DNA of 64,000 bases from Acinetobacter silvestris (lineage in GTDB: Bacteria; Pseudomonadota; Gammaproteobacteria; Pseudomonadales; Moraxellaceae): NCBI RefSeq assembly GCF_002135235.1, contig NZ_NEGB01000001.1, forward strand, positions 186,001 through 250,000, read 5' to 3'. Position 1 is the first letter of the stretch. Each line of letters begins with the position of its first letter. Below, one piece after another: positions 20,953 to 30,815 of this stretch. The translations under genes and the position numbers were made by a program. The notes beneath the pieces are model-generated. The model worked only from the letters and a program-made list of their open reading frames with translations, did no database searches and was not told where the DNA came from.

Positions 20953-22251
20953 TTACCACAATGCCAATTGTGTGCTGGCACCCGACGTATCGACCCCACC
21001 CAATTCTGCAAAATGATAAAGCTGTCCTAATAATTGTCTTAAGGGTGGTCCTGATTTCGCATGTGTATCAGTAATCACAATAAACTCTAATACACGCGCA
21101 CGCTCAGACTGGCGTTGCTTACTGACGCGATAACGTGGCACGTCTTGGGTCAATAACGTCACTTTGCCACGCTCTAGATTGGCCTTGAGCAAATCTTTGG
21201 CTGCAATATTACCATCAGTCGAGTAACTGGTCAGAATATAACGTGCATTAATCGTCGACAATAATTTTTCATAAGCTTCTTGCGCATATTTAGACGAATT
21301 ATAAGAGCTTGGACGTTCTTTACGCCAAGCGCGATCTATTCCACCTTTAAAGCCTTTGGTATCCGGTGTCGGTAAATCAGTTTGATCCCACAGGGTCAAT
21401 GAATTTAACACATGATAATTACTGCTATAAGCATGCTGATTATACGGTGGATCTAAATAAGCGACATCCACCTCAAAGCCACTCATTTGGTTGGCCAAAT
21501 GTTGTGCATCTACACACCACATTTCTGCCATTGGATTTTTTTGTTTCGTGTCCCCCACTGGAGAAAAACGACTAGGTGATAACCATAATAATGATTCAAT
21601 CCGCTCTAAAGCTGTCTGGGTTTTACCGCCCCAACCATGGTGGAAACTTTTAAATACACCGCTGGTGTTACTCACAAAACTCGCCGAATACAGTAAAGGT
21701 GCCAGCAAGGCACTCATTTCGACATCATCAATTGCGCCCTGTGCCTGCCACGTTGCAATTTGCTGACGGATGGCATCAATACGCATCCCATTCCGACGTT
21801 TGAAAAACAGACGATCACGACTTGGATCATAAATTTCATCATTACGCGGGCACAAATTATGCGTTACCCAACCTTTTACCTCAGGTAAACGATTCAGATA
21901 ATCTATTGCTTTTTGGTAGCCACCCAACTCTTTAAATGCCGGTGCTTCTGTACAGGCCAAAATTGCATGATTTAAAGCATGGCTATACGGTTCCCAATCA
22001 TTGGCAATGACACGATAACCATTTTGACGAGCTAAACGCGAAACCACCCCACTTCCTGCAAAAAAATCTGCAAAAATTGGAGCACGTTTACTGCCTGTAT
22101 TTAAAGTCCCTGTAATCTCAAGTGCTTCTAAAATTAAATGCAATAATCGGCGCTTATTCCCTAAATAGGGGACAAGTTGGTTAAAAAGATACTCATCCGT
22201 CGTACGCGCAGCATGACGACGTTTGTGATAAACCGAAGACTCTGGATTCAT
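20953..22251 (-). CDS. DNA adenine N6-methyltransferase, D12-like, orphan
   Basis: 432 residues with the alpha-class order of motifs. Motif X (PYLGNKRRLL) is at about 28-37, the SAM-binding FAGSG at 64-68 with the acidic partner in NDWEP, and the catalytic DPPY at 267-270. A target-recognition region of about 170 residues lies between them. No restriction endonuclease is adjacent, so it is an orphan methylase. Its ATG overlaps the ribD stop by 4 bases and ribE follows after 20, so it is translated from the riboflavin transcript. From memory, A. baumannii has a conserved orphan methylase (AamA, EcoRI-like specificity); this may be its orthologue, which I cannot verify. Specificity is not readable from sequence. 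Confidence 0.85.
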   Translation of the reverse strand: MNPESSVYHKRRHAARTTDEYLFNQLVPYLGNKRRLLHLILEALEITGTLNTGSKRAPIFADFFAGSGVVSRLARQNGYRVIANDWEPYSHALNHAILACTEAPAFKELGGYQKAIDYLNRLPEVKGWVTHNLCPRNDEIYDPSRDRLFFKRRNGMRIDAIRQQIATWQAQGAIDDVEMSALLAPLLYSASFVSNTSGVFKSFHHGWGGKTQTALERIESLLWLSPSRFSPVGDTKQKNPMAEMWCVDAQHLANQMSGFEVDVAYLDPPYNQHAYSSNYHVLNSLTLWDQTDLPTPDTKGFKGGIDRAWRKERPSSYNSSKYAQEAYEKLLSTINARYILTSYSTDGNIAAKDLLKANLERGKVTLLTQDVPRYRVSKQRQSERARVLEFIVITDTHAKSGPPLRQLLGQLYHFAELGGVDTSGASTQLALW

Positions 22252-23345
22252 ACTGTCTCTTGCAAAGGGATTAAGCTTAAGCGAAGGTCATTTCCCATTT
22301 GGGTTACATCTGCAAGCTTAAAACGAAGTTGTTCTGCCATAGTGTTAAATTTAGCATTGAACATAGTTTGTGCTGATTGGCCTAAAAATGTCGGAGCGAC
22401 ATAACTGATCATTTCATCAACCAATTGTTCCTGCAAAAATGCGGTAGCCAGTGTTGCACCTGCTTCAATCAATACATCATAAATATGAAAATCTTTTAAG
22501 GTTCTTAACAGATCGCTTAAAGACTGAACCTCTAATTGTACCACGCCTAAGCCAGCAAGTTCTGGACGAAATGGCCCCATCACCATCACAGTTTCTGGAA
22601 CTTCTAAAATTTTCGCATTTAAAGGTAACCGCCCTTGCCGATCTAAAACCACTCGCTTCGGTTGAACAATCGTCGTAATATCCACATCTGGTAACTGACG
22701 TACATTGAGCTGGCAATCATCGGCCAATACCGTATTAATTCCAGTAATCACCGCACCTGAAATTGCGCGCCAATGTTGTACATCTTCACGGGCTTCAGCA
22801 CCTGTAATCCATTTTGACTCACCTGAAGCCATCGCGGTGCGACCGTCTAAACTCGATGCAACTTTTAGACGCACATAAGGCATGTCCGTTGCCATGGCTT
22901 TTAAAAAGCCTTTATTCAGTTGCTTGGCTTCTAATTCACATATTCCAACGGCTACGACAACACCTGCATCTTTTAAAATCTGAACACCTTTCCCTGCAAC
23001 CAATGGATTTGGATCAGCACAAGCAATCACGACTTTTGCAATACCGGCTTCGACCAAAGCTTTGGCACATGGTGGTGTACGTCCATAATGGGCACAAGGC
23101 TCCAAAGTCACATAAGCTGTTGCACCTTGTGCTTTTTCACCAGCAGCCTGCAAAGCAAAGACCTCAGCATGTGCTTGTCCTGCTTTAGGATGAAAACCCT
23201 CACCGACCAATTGCCCATCTTTAACGATGACACATCCAACATTTGGATTCGGTCGCGTGGAATACTGCCCCAATTTGGCAAGTGCAATCGCTTTTTGCAT
23301 CCACATGCGGTCTTGCTGAATAGCATCTTGATTTAAATCAGACAT
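22248..23345 (-). CDS. ribD: Bifunctional riboflavin deaminase/reductase RibD
   Basis: Catalyses the second and third steps of riboflavin synthesis. The N-terminal deaminase domain has the zinc site H59-A-E61 and C84/C93 (LEPCAHYGRTPPC). The C-terminal reductase domain begins near residue 155 (VRLKVASSLDGRTAM) and keeps GINTVLADD. Full length at 365 residues. It follows nrdR by 42 bases, the conserved nrdR-ribD order, and its stop overlaps the methylase start. Confidence 0.94.
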   Translation of the reverse strand: MSDLNQDAIQQDRMWMQKAIALAKLGQYSTRPNPNVGCVIVKDGQLVGEGFHPKAGQAHAEVFALQAAGEKAQGATAYVTLEPCAHYGRTPPCAKALVEAGIAKVVIACADPNPLVAGKGVQILKDAGVVVAVGICELEAKQLNKGFLKAMATDMPYVRLKVASSLDGRTAMASGESKWITGAEAREDVQHWRAISGAVITGINTVLADDCQLNVRQLPDVDITTIVQPKRVVLDRQGRLPLNAKILEVPETVMVMGPFRPELAGLGVVQLEVQSLSDLLRTLKDFHIYDVLIEAGATLATAFLQEQLVDEMISYVAPTFLGQSAQTMFNAKFNTMAEQLRFKLADVTQMGNDLRLSLIPLQETV

Positions 23346-23387
23346 AGTATTCCTACTGAAGGATCATATTTTAGACAGTACAATTTC

Positions 23388-23852
23388 TTAGTGCTCATGG
23401 TCACGATGTTGCATTTGCTCAATTTGACGACGAAAAGCTTCAACATCCTGAAAGTCTTGATAAACAGAAGCAAAACGTACATAGGCTACATGATCTAGCG
23501 CAAATAAAGCCTGCATCACAATTTCACCAATGGTGCGCGAACGCACATCACGTTCACCTAAACGACGGATTTGTAATTGAATATCACTTAATACGGTTTC
23601 AATTTGTTCTTGTGTTACAGGTCGTTTTTGTAAAGCATGCCGAAGAGAGCGGCGTAACTTTTCCTCATCAAAGGGTTCGTTTTTACCATCTGACTTGGTC
23701 ACGCGTGGCATCACCACCTCATAACTTTCAAAGGTCGTAAATCGTTCACTACAACTGATACACTCACGACGTCGACGAATTTGACAGCCTTCAGCTGCTA
23801 AACGCGAATCGATCACTTTACTATCTGCGGCGTTGCAAAATGGACAATGCAT
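23388..23852 (-). CDS. nrdR: Transcriptional repressor NrdR
   Basis: Zinc-ribbon/ATP-cone repressor of ribonucleotide reductase genes. The ribbon cysteines are C3, C6, C31 and C34, with the basic IRRRREC segment that contacts NrdR boxes. The ATP-cone ([20 protein letters not shown] onward) occupies about 50-140. At 154 residues it is typical. It heads the nrdR-ribD-methylase-ribE run. Confidence 0.95.
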   Translation of the reverse strand: MHCPFCNAADSKVIDSRLAAEGCQIRRRRECISCSERFTTFESYEVVMPRVTKSDGKNEPFDEEKLRRSLRHALQKRPVTQEQIETVLSDIQLQIRRLGERDVRSRTIGEIVMQALFALDHVAYVRFASVYQDFQDVEAFRRQIEQMQHRDHEH

Positions 23853-23933
23853 AGTGGTTTAATTACACACATCTTATGGATAGATCTAGTGTAGCAAAAA
23901 ATCTTAATTTTGTTGAGCTTTACGCAAGATATG

Positions 23934-23962
23934 GAAAAAAAACAGCCCAAATGGGCTGTTTT
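23934..23962 (-). terminator. Terminator after amtB
   Basis: AACAGCCCATTTGGGCTGTT on the minus strand is followed by eight or more T residues, about 30 bases past the amtB stop. Confidence 0.9.
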
Positions 23963-23991
23963 ACACAATATATAGTTATTGCTTTAAATGC

Positions 23992-25395
23992 TTATTCAAT
24001 CCGTTCGCCATGCTGACTTAAATCGAGTCCCATACGTTCATCATCAGATTCAACCCGAAGACCAATCACTACATCAATCATTTTAAGTAAGATAAAAGTC
24101 ACAACCGCCGAGTAGCCAATGGTCGCCAACACGCCTTCCACTTGTACCCATAATTGATGCAGCATATCTGCTGGCGCTTTATCGCCCATAATAAATGAAC
24201 TTGCAAATACCGCAGTTAAAATTGCACCAACAATACCACCGACCGCATGTAGACCAAAGGCATCGAGTGAATCATCAACTTTTAAGAGACGCTTTAACGC
24301 AGTCGTGCCCCAGAAACAAACCACACCACCTACAGCACCCATTAGCAATGCTCCAGCAACGGTGACATAACCTGCTGCTGGTGTAATCACAACCAAACCA
24401 GCGATAGCACCCGATGCCGCACCCAAAACTGATGCTTTACCACGAACAATTTTTTCAACAATGAGCCATGTCACTGAGGCAACTGAGGCAGCAACTTGTG
24501 TGGTAACTAAAGCATAGGCTGCTGAGCCATTTGCACCTAATGCAGAGCCACCATTGAATCCAAACCAGCCCACCCATACGAGGCTTGCACCCAATACTGT
24601 TAAGGTTAAGTTATGTGGTGCCATAGATTCTTTGCCTAAGCCCATACGCTTACCGAGCATATACGCCGCAACAAGACCAGCAACACCTGAGTTAATATGA
24701 ACGACTGTACCACCAGCAAAATCAAGTGCGCCATCATTCATTAACCAACCACCACCCCAGACCCAGTGTGCAATCGGAGCATATACAGCGACAACCCAAA
24801 GCGCAATAAAGGCAACAAAGGCGCTAAATTTCATTCGCTCAGCGACTGAACCACTAATGATCGCAACGGTAATAATGGCAAAGGTCATTTGAAAAATAAC
24901 AAATAGGATTTCAGGAATTGTACCTGTTAAGGCTTCTGTGGTGATGCCTGAAAGCATGGCTTTATCTAAACCACCAATAAAGGCATTACCCGTACCAAAT
25001 GCGAGGGAATAACCTATCACTACCCAGACAATACTGACAATTCCAGCCGCAACCAAACTATGTGCCATGGTGCTCAAAACATTTTTTTTACGAACCATAC
25101 CACCGTAAAAGAGTGCTAAACCGGGAATGGTCATCAGTAAAACAAGCGCAGTAGAAACTAAAACCCATGCGGTGTCGCCAGTATTTAAGCTTGGCTGTTG
25201 TTTTACAGGTTCAGCAGGAACTGCTGTAACAGGTGGAGTTGTTATTGTCGTTATAGATTCGCTACCTGAATTGGTAACACTCGCTATAGTAGATGACACA
25301 GCTGTGCTTTCTTCAGCCCACGCAACTGAGCCACCTAATACAGATCCACCCAATAGTGCGCCAGACAAACTAAGCGCAAATAGCATTCTTTTCAT
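23992..25395 (-). CDS. amtB: Ammonium transporter
   Basis: Trimeric ammonium channel of the inner membrane. The ATG at 25395, preceded by GGGGGAT, gives 467 residues. A signal peptide (cleavage near AWA-EE) and a Ser/Thr/Pro-rich linker of about 45 residues precede the first core helix. Eleven hydrophobic segments follow, with the pore signatures ALFYGG, AHWVWGGGW and DFAGGTVVHINSG. It is co-oriented with glnK, 65 bases downstream of it, the classical glnK-amtB operon in which GlnK blocks AmtB under nitrogen excess. Confidence 0.95.
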   Translation of the reverse strand: MKRMLFALSLSGALLGGSVLGGSVAWAEESTAVSSTIASVTNSGSESITTITTPPVTAVPAEPVKQQPSLNTGDTAWVLVSTALVLLMTIPGLALFYGGMVRKKNVLSTMAHSLVAAGIVSIVWVVIGYSLAFGTGNAFIGGLDKAMLSGITTEALTGTIPEILFVIFQMTFAIITVAIISGSVAERMKFSAFVAFIALWVVAVYAPIAHWVWGGGWLMNDGALDFAGGTVVHINSGVAGLVAAYMLGKRMGLGKESMAPHNLTLTVLGASLVWVGWFGFNGGSALGANGSAAYALVTTQVAASVASVTWLIVEKIVRGKASVLGAASGAIAGLVVITPAAGYVTVAGALLMGAVGGVVCFWGTTALKRLLKVDDSLDAFGLHAVGGIVGAILTAVFASSFIMGDKAPADMLHQLWVQVEGVLATIGYSAVVTFILLKMIDVVIGLRVESDDERMGLDLSQHGERIE

Positions 25396-25460
25396 TCGTA
25401 TCCCCCAACCTATTTTTGAGTTATGCACCAATAAGCATAACTAGCAAACTTTATGCCAAG

Positions 25461-25855
<395 letters not shown>

Positions 25856-26081
25856 AAACTTTCTTAACGGTTGGGGGAAGGTTAATCAGTTTCAGTATCA
25901 ATTACATTTATACTCTATTTTATACGTTAAAATGTAGTTTTAGCTTTAAAAATCATCGTTTTTATCATGGATTTTTTATACTTTTTTATCGAATAAATCC
26001 ATCTTAATCAGTTAATACTAGGGTCTATCTTTAAGCAATGCTACACTGCAAAAAAATAAAGTAAGACTCTTTGGAATGCTC

Positions 26082-26312
26082 ATGATTGAAACTCTATTAC
26101 ACGCCATTTTGGAACATGTTGATCAACCTAAAAAAGATTTAGAACACAATATTCGCACTCTACTCAATGAAACAGTAGCAAAAATGGACTTGGTTTCTAA
26201 AGATGAAATTGAACGCCAAAAAATAGCCCTACACAATGCCAATGTGCGTTTAAACCAACTTCAAGATCAAGTTAAAGCTTTAGATGTATTGATCCAAAAA
26301 TTTAACCCATAA
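26082..26312 (+). CDS. ubiK: Ubiquinone biosynthesis accessory factor UbiK (BMFP/YqiC)
   Basis: Small helical trimeric coiled-coil protein that assists late ubiquinone synthesis with UbiJ. The ATG at 26082, 6 bases after GGA, gives 76 residues; an ATG two codons earlier overlaps the ribosome site. A conserved N-terminal helix is followed by the typical charged coiled coil ending in KALDVLIQKF. It lies next to comM, a neighbour pair seen in Acinetobacter and Pseudomonas. Confidence 0.87.
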   Translation: MIETLLHAILEHVDQPKKDLEHNIRTLLNETVAKMDLVSKDEIERQKIALHNANVRLNQLQDQVKALDVLIQKFNP

Positions 26313-26379
26313 ATTTCGCACAACTTTAGTGCAAAAACAGAATAAAAACGATTAAAAATAAAGCAAAATAGGAAAAAAC

Positions 26380-27866
26380 ATGTCTTTTGCTAAAATTTAT
26401 ACTCGAGGGCTACTCGGGTTACATGCGCCATTGATAGAAGTTGAAGTGCATGTCAGTCAGGGATTACCGTCATTAACCATTGTTGGACTGGCCGAAGCTG
26501 CTGTACGAGAAAGTAAGGACCGTGTTCGCTCTGCCATTATTAATAGTGGTTTTCAATTTCCCACAAAGCGCTTAACCATTAACCTAGCACCTGCAGATTT
26601 ACCCAAAGATGGTTCCCGTCTAGACCTTCCTATTGCTCTAGGCATATTGATTGCTTCTGGCCAACTCCCAGAGAATGCAACAGATGATTTTGAATTTATT
26701 GGTGAATTAGCGCTAGATGGGCATTTACGCCCTGTCACAGGAACGCTAACCATTGCAATGGCATGCCAATTTGCCAAACATCGACTGCTGCTGCCGCAGG
26801 AAAATGCGGCAGAAGCAGCTCAACTGCCAGAATTCAAAGTTTTCGCAGCTTCACACTTAAAACAAGTCTGTGACCATCTTGCAAATACGCACAAAATTGA
26901 AGCAACACTAAATCCTGAGACTCATACTCAAAACACCTATAAATTTGATCTAGTCGATGTCAAAGGACAATTACGACCACGGCGTGCTTTAGAAATTGCC
27001 GCAGCTGGCGGACATTCCATCCTATTTAAAGGACCACCGGGTACTGGTAAAACACTTTTAGCCTCAAGACTGCCCAGTATTTTGCCCCCTTTAAATGCAC
27101 AAGAAAATTTAGAAGTTGCCAGCATTTACTCAATTGCGAATACACGACATCATTTTGGTCAACGCCCATTTAGAGCCCCGCATCATACTGCTTCAGCCAT
27201 TGCTTTAGTTGGAGGAGGTTCTCATCCCAAACCAGGCGAAATTACCTTGGCTCATTTCGGAATTTTATTTCTCGACGAGTTACCTGAGTTTGATCGAAAA
27301 GTTTTAGAGGTTTTAAGACAACCCTTAGAATCTAAGGAAATTGTCATTTCACGGGCTTCACGACAAATTACGTTCCCCGCAAATTTTCAACTTGTTGCCG
27401 CGATGAATCCATGCCCATGCGGTTATGCTTTTAATCAAGATAATCGTTGTCAATGTTCCACTGAAGCCATTAAGCGCTATCAAAATCGTATTTCCGGCCC
27501 GTTGCTAGATCGCATTGATTTACATATTGATGTCCCCCCACTCAAAGCACAAGAATTACAAGATACCAAACCTGTAGAAAATCTGACACGGTACGTGAGC
27601 GCGTCATTCAAGCCTATCAGCTACAAATACAGCGCCAAGGTTATTTAAATCATGGTTTATCACCACAACAACTTGAAAAATATGCCTTCCTTGATCAAAC
27701 ATCTCAAAAAATGATTGAATTGGCACAACAAAGACTCAATCTTTCTGCACGTGCCTATCATCGGGTTTTACGCGTTGCTCGAACCATTGCAGACTTGGCT
27801 CAGAGCCATGAAATTCAAAGTATGCATTTAAGTGAAGCGTTATCTTATCGAAGCAATGAAACTTAA
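26380..27866 (+). pseudogene. comM: comM (YifB-type Mg-chelatase-like ATPase), frameshifted
   Basis: ComM is a hexameric AAA+ branch-migration helicase that extends recombination during natural transformation. The N-terminal Lon-like domain and the ATPase domain are intact, with Walker A GPPGTGKT at 218-225 and LFLDELPEF as Walker B. After PVEN (about 27580) the frame slips and stops at 27648 as a 422-residue product. The missing end continues in the next frame from 27582 ([13 protein letters not shown]... to a TAA at 27864-27866), covering the normal C-terminal domain. One base is lost beside an AAAA run. The gene is probably about 495 residues when intact. The defect may be real or a sequencing error. 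Confidence 0.88.
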
Positions 27867-27894
27867 TGCACATTAACCCAAATATAGGTCTTAT

Positions 27895-28404
27895 ATGTTA
27901 GAGGTCACACTACGTAGCGAACAACAGAATGATATTCAAGCTATTTTCGACCTTACGGCAAGAGCTTTTGCGGATGTAGAACATAGCAGCCATACTGAAC
28001 AATTTATTGTAAATGCATTAAGAGCAGCAAATGCTTTAACGATTTCTTTAGTGGCAGAATATCAACATAAGATTGTGGGACATGTTGCCATTTCTCCCAT
28101 CACTATTTCTTCAGGAGCACTGAATTGGTATGGGCTAGGGCCTATTTCAGTTGCACCGGAATATCAAAATCAAGGTGTTGGCTCTGCTTTAATGACCCAA
28201 GTATTGGATCAACTCAAACACATGGGTGCTGCGGGTTGTGTGGTATTAGGAGATCCGCAATATTATTCAAAATTTGGCTTTAAAGTCATTTCTGGGCTTA
28301 TTTTAGCAGACGTTCCTCTGGAGTATTTTCAAGCCATTTCTTTTGAAGGCTCATTTCCTCAAGGGGAAGTTAAATATCATCCCGCTTTTGAAGCGACTCA
28401 ATAA
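27895..28404 (+). CDS. GNAT-family N-acetyltransferase (YhbS-like)
   Basis: Acetyl-CoA-dependent acetyltransferase of 169 residues. The acetyl-CoA pyrophosphate loop QNQGVGSALM lies at about 90-100 and is preceded by the beta strand LGPISVAPEY. The ending GDPQYYSKFGFK is the hallmark of the YhbS-type subgroup. The substrate is unknown. It follows comM by about 30 bases and could share its transcript. A strong terminator follows. Confidence 0.85.
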   Translation: MLEVTLRSEQQNDIQAIFDLTARAFADVEHSSHTEQFIVNALRAANALTISLVAEYQHKIVGHVAISPITISSGALNWYGLGPISVAPEYQNQGVGSALMTQVLDQLKHMGAAGCVVLGDPQYYSKFGFKVISGLILADVPLEYFQAISFEGSFPQGEVKYHPAFEATQ

Positions 28405-28433
28405 CATTCTTAATTTTAAGTACTACAAGTGTA

Positions 28434-28460
28434 GAAAAGGTGACTCTAAGTCACCTTTTC
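28434..28460. terminator. Bidirectional terminator
   Basis: A 12-base-pair hairpin (GAAAAGGTGACT / AGTCACCTTTTC, 3-base loop) lies between the converging acetyltransferase and TorF-like genes. Confidence 0.85.
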
Positions 28461-28475
28461 ATTCGCTCTAATATT

Positions 28476-29249
28476 TTAGAATGCTTTAGTTAATGTAAAG
28501 ACCGCACCCGTTTCTAAACCACGTTGCGTGGCATCACTTAATCCATCGGTATCGATATTGGTCCCTATCGCGGCAAGTTCAGCGGTTAAACCTGGAATAG
28601 ACTTCACGCCATAATTTACACCGACTTTCCAATCGACATAGTTATCTTTGGCATCTGGTAAGGCCTCTTTATCCATGGTCGTATATCCCACGCTCGCCAC
28701 ACCACCAAAACCAGTATCGGCAATCGGCGCAGAATAGGCCAAGGTAAAGTTCCAGCTGTTCCCACCTACTGCTGCCCAGTCATTGGTGTAATTCACATTG
28801 GTCAGTAAGCTACTTCCTTTAATTCCAATATCAGCAAAAGTTAGTTTTGCATAGGCTTCAGTCCAGTTAAAGTCATCTGCTGCACTAGGATAATTATATT
28901 CTACGACACCAATATCGAGGATAGGTTTAACGCTTGCTGATATGTTTAAAGGCGTTGTAAAGCCAATCGATGGATCTAACTCTAAATGCGGATCAGCAGT
29001 ACCAAAATTCACATTAGAAGCAAAAGCACTAAAATAAATACCCGATTTATGCGCCAAGGTAAAACTGCCTTGAACAGCCGGGTCAGATAGTGTTTGTGTC
29101 ATCCCTCGAAAACGGTAATCCGTTGTTAATGCCGCATTTCCCGAAAAACTTAAACCCATTTTTGAGAGTGTCGTATTTTCTTCAGCCATTGTCATTGTTG
29201 CGGAAGAAGATAAAACTGCGAGTGCAAATACTTTACGTGTAAATTTCAT
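28476..29249 (-). CDS. TorF-family putative outer-membrane porin (first copy)
   Basis: The ATG at 29249, with AGGGGAG upstream, gives 257 residues. A signal peptide (cleavage near TMA-EE) precedes a repetitive beta-strand protein ending in aromatic LTKAF, typical of an outer-membrane barrel. TTDYRFRGMTQT near the mature N-terminus is the mark of the TorF/Gcw_chp family. The transported substrate is unknown. A second family member follows in the same direction about 480 bases upstream (29733-30494), and an OprD-like porin lies beyond that. Confidence 0.82.
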   Translation of the reverse strand: MKFTRKVFALAVLSSSATMTMAEENTTLSKMGLSFSGNAALTTDYRFRGMTQTLSDPAVQGSFTLAHKSGIYFSAFASNVNFGTADPHLELDPSIGFTTPLNISASVKPILDIGVVEYNYPSAADDFNWTEAYAKLTFADIGIKGSSLLTNVNYTNDWAAVGGNSWNFTLAYSAPIADTGFGGVASVGYTTMDKEALPDAKDNYVDWKVGVNYGVKSIPGLTAELAAIGTNIDTDGLSDATQRGLETGAVFTLTKAF

Positions 29250-29732
29250 TGGATAAACTCCCCTAAGCGAACATTTTTTCTTTTGGTTCATTGAATAAAT
29301 TCAATTTAGATACAGCAATTGCTGTGCCAATTTGTTTTTTTATAACCTCAGATTATTGACAAATACACTCAACAAACTGATATTAAATAATTTTTTAAAT
29401 TCGCTCGTTTTAAAAAATACCGGTACTTATAAATAAAAAGCCGCACTTGCCAAATGATAAGGAGGAATAAAGCACTCATATTGATCGTCTTCAGTGATAT
29501 AGCAAGACCTAGAGTATGAAGACTATAGTCGTAAATTTTCTATTGATAATGAGATGAAAAACATAAAGTTTATCTCAATTTTATGATGTACTCGGCATGC
29601 TTTTATACGCGTAAAATGCAATGAATTTTTCGTATAGAAACATAATTTTTTTAAATGTGAATATTTTATGCGTAAAAAAAGTGCATCTACTGAATTTTAG
29701 ATACACTTCTTTTTTTCATCTACATTTTGGAA
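29250..29732. other. AT-rich intergenic region between the two TorF-like genes
   Basis: It carries the promoter region of the downstream gene and the terminator of the upstream one. An AAGGAGG at 29459-29465 is not followed by a usable start codon. No further gene or RNA is recognised. Confidence 0.6.
29672..29710 (-). terminator. Terminator after the second TorF-like gene
   Basis: An 11-base stem (AAGTGTATCTA / TAGATGCACTT, one mismatch) is followed on the minus strand by seven T residues. Confidence 0.75.
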
Positions 29733-30494
29733 TTAAAAATTATATTTTAGTCCTAAAACCACATGATTTTTTAAATCCTTACCTAAACGATCTTGACCAC
29801 CAAGGATATAGTCTAATGATGCTGTGGCACCCAAATGTGGAATATTTTTACTCACCCCAATTCTCGCTTCATTAAAAGCAAAATCTTTTTTGGTTTGTAA
29901 CAGGCTGTCATCATGATGACTATTATAGGCACTCACGCCCATTGAGGTATTTAAATTGAAGTCTTGCGGTAATGCATAGCTATAAGCAGCACTTAAATAA
30001 ACATCACCCGCATTTCCAGATAATGCATCTGCAAGTAAAACCGCGGCTCCTAAAGTAAGATCTTTGTAAGCTAATTCAGCCAAGACATCAAAAGATGTGG
30101 TTTTGCGTTGCTCCCCTTTTTCACCTTCAACAGTTCCACCATTTTGATAAATATAGGATGTCGCCTGAAGCTTATATGCCCAATTTTGATGCAGCTCTTG
30201 TGCATAAGAAATATAAATATCGTGTTCAAAACCATGAGCATGAGTTTCATCTGTTGCATCATAATCAAGCGTAGATCCCCAATAACCCACAGAAAAACCA
30301 CTCTGATGTGCATACTCTAAGCCCGCTTGCATTGCGATATCATCATTCTCTACCCCACCACGATAGATATATTGTGAGACTAATCCAACATCACCTGTCA
30401 GCACGCCATGCCCAACCGAATTTTCAGCAAAAACAGAACAAGAAGTCAAAATTAAAGGTAATACCAAGATCTTTTTCGATAATAAACAAAACAT
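29733..30494 (-). CDS. TorF-family putative outer-membrane porin (second copy)
   Basis: 253 residues with a signal peptide ending near VFA-EN and a mature protein of alternating beta strands ending in LGLKYNF, the terminal aromatic of an outer-membrane barrel. SQYIYRGGVEND matches the TorF signature position. A His/Asp-rich loop (ATDETHAHGFEHD) might bind metal, which is speculation. The ATG at 30494 has no clear ribosome site. It is only distantly similar to the first copy by eye, so an old duplication or independent recruitment are both possible. Confidence 0.8.
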   Translation of the reverse strand: MFCLLSKKILVLPLILTSCSVFAENSVGHGVLTGDVGLVSQYIYRGGVENDDIAMQAGLEYAHQSGFSVGYWGSTLDYDATDETHAHGFEHDIYISYAQELHQNWAYKLQATSYIYQNGGTVEGEKGEQRKTTSFDVLAELAYKDLTLGAAVLLADALSGNAGDVYLSAAYSYALPQDFNLNTSMGVSAYNSHHDDSLLQTKKDFAFNEARIGVSKNIPHLGATASLDYILGGQDRLGKDLKNHVVLGLKYNF

Positions 30495-30815
30495 ACGACT
30501 AAACAGAGGGAGAAAATAAGGCTGTCGATTCTACTTATTTTTTAACTTTTGAGTAAAATTAATTTAAAAATTCAAGTGATCATTCGAATATTTTAATCTT
30601 TAGACCAAGCTGACGTTAGAACCAAGAACACGAATACAGTGCTGATTTCATTAAATAGATCAAACAATGCGCTGATTATTCATAATTTGCATAACCTTTG
30701 TGAAATAAAAGTTAATAAAAAATATCCATTTTTTGTAAATTAATTATACAATTTAGTCAAATTTTGAAAGTTAGTTTAAAACAAAATTGTAATTCGTCAT
30801 TTTATGAGGCATGGA
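30495..30815. other. Divergent promoter region, TorF-like / OprD-like genes
   Basis: A very AT-rich interval of about 320 bases between two outer-membrane protein genes facing away from each other. It probably holds both promoters. I see no confident operator or small RNA. Confidence 0.6.

Noticed and set aside
20953..22251. Adenine methylase as part of a restriction-modification or phage-defence island
   Set aside because: No nuclease, transposase or composition shift next to it; it is embedded in a metabolic operon.
29459..29490. AAGGAGG that looks like a strong ribosome site
   Set aside because: No start codon at a usable distance opens a frame longer than about a dozen codons.
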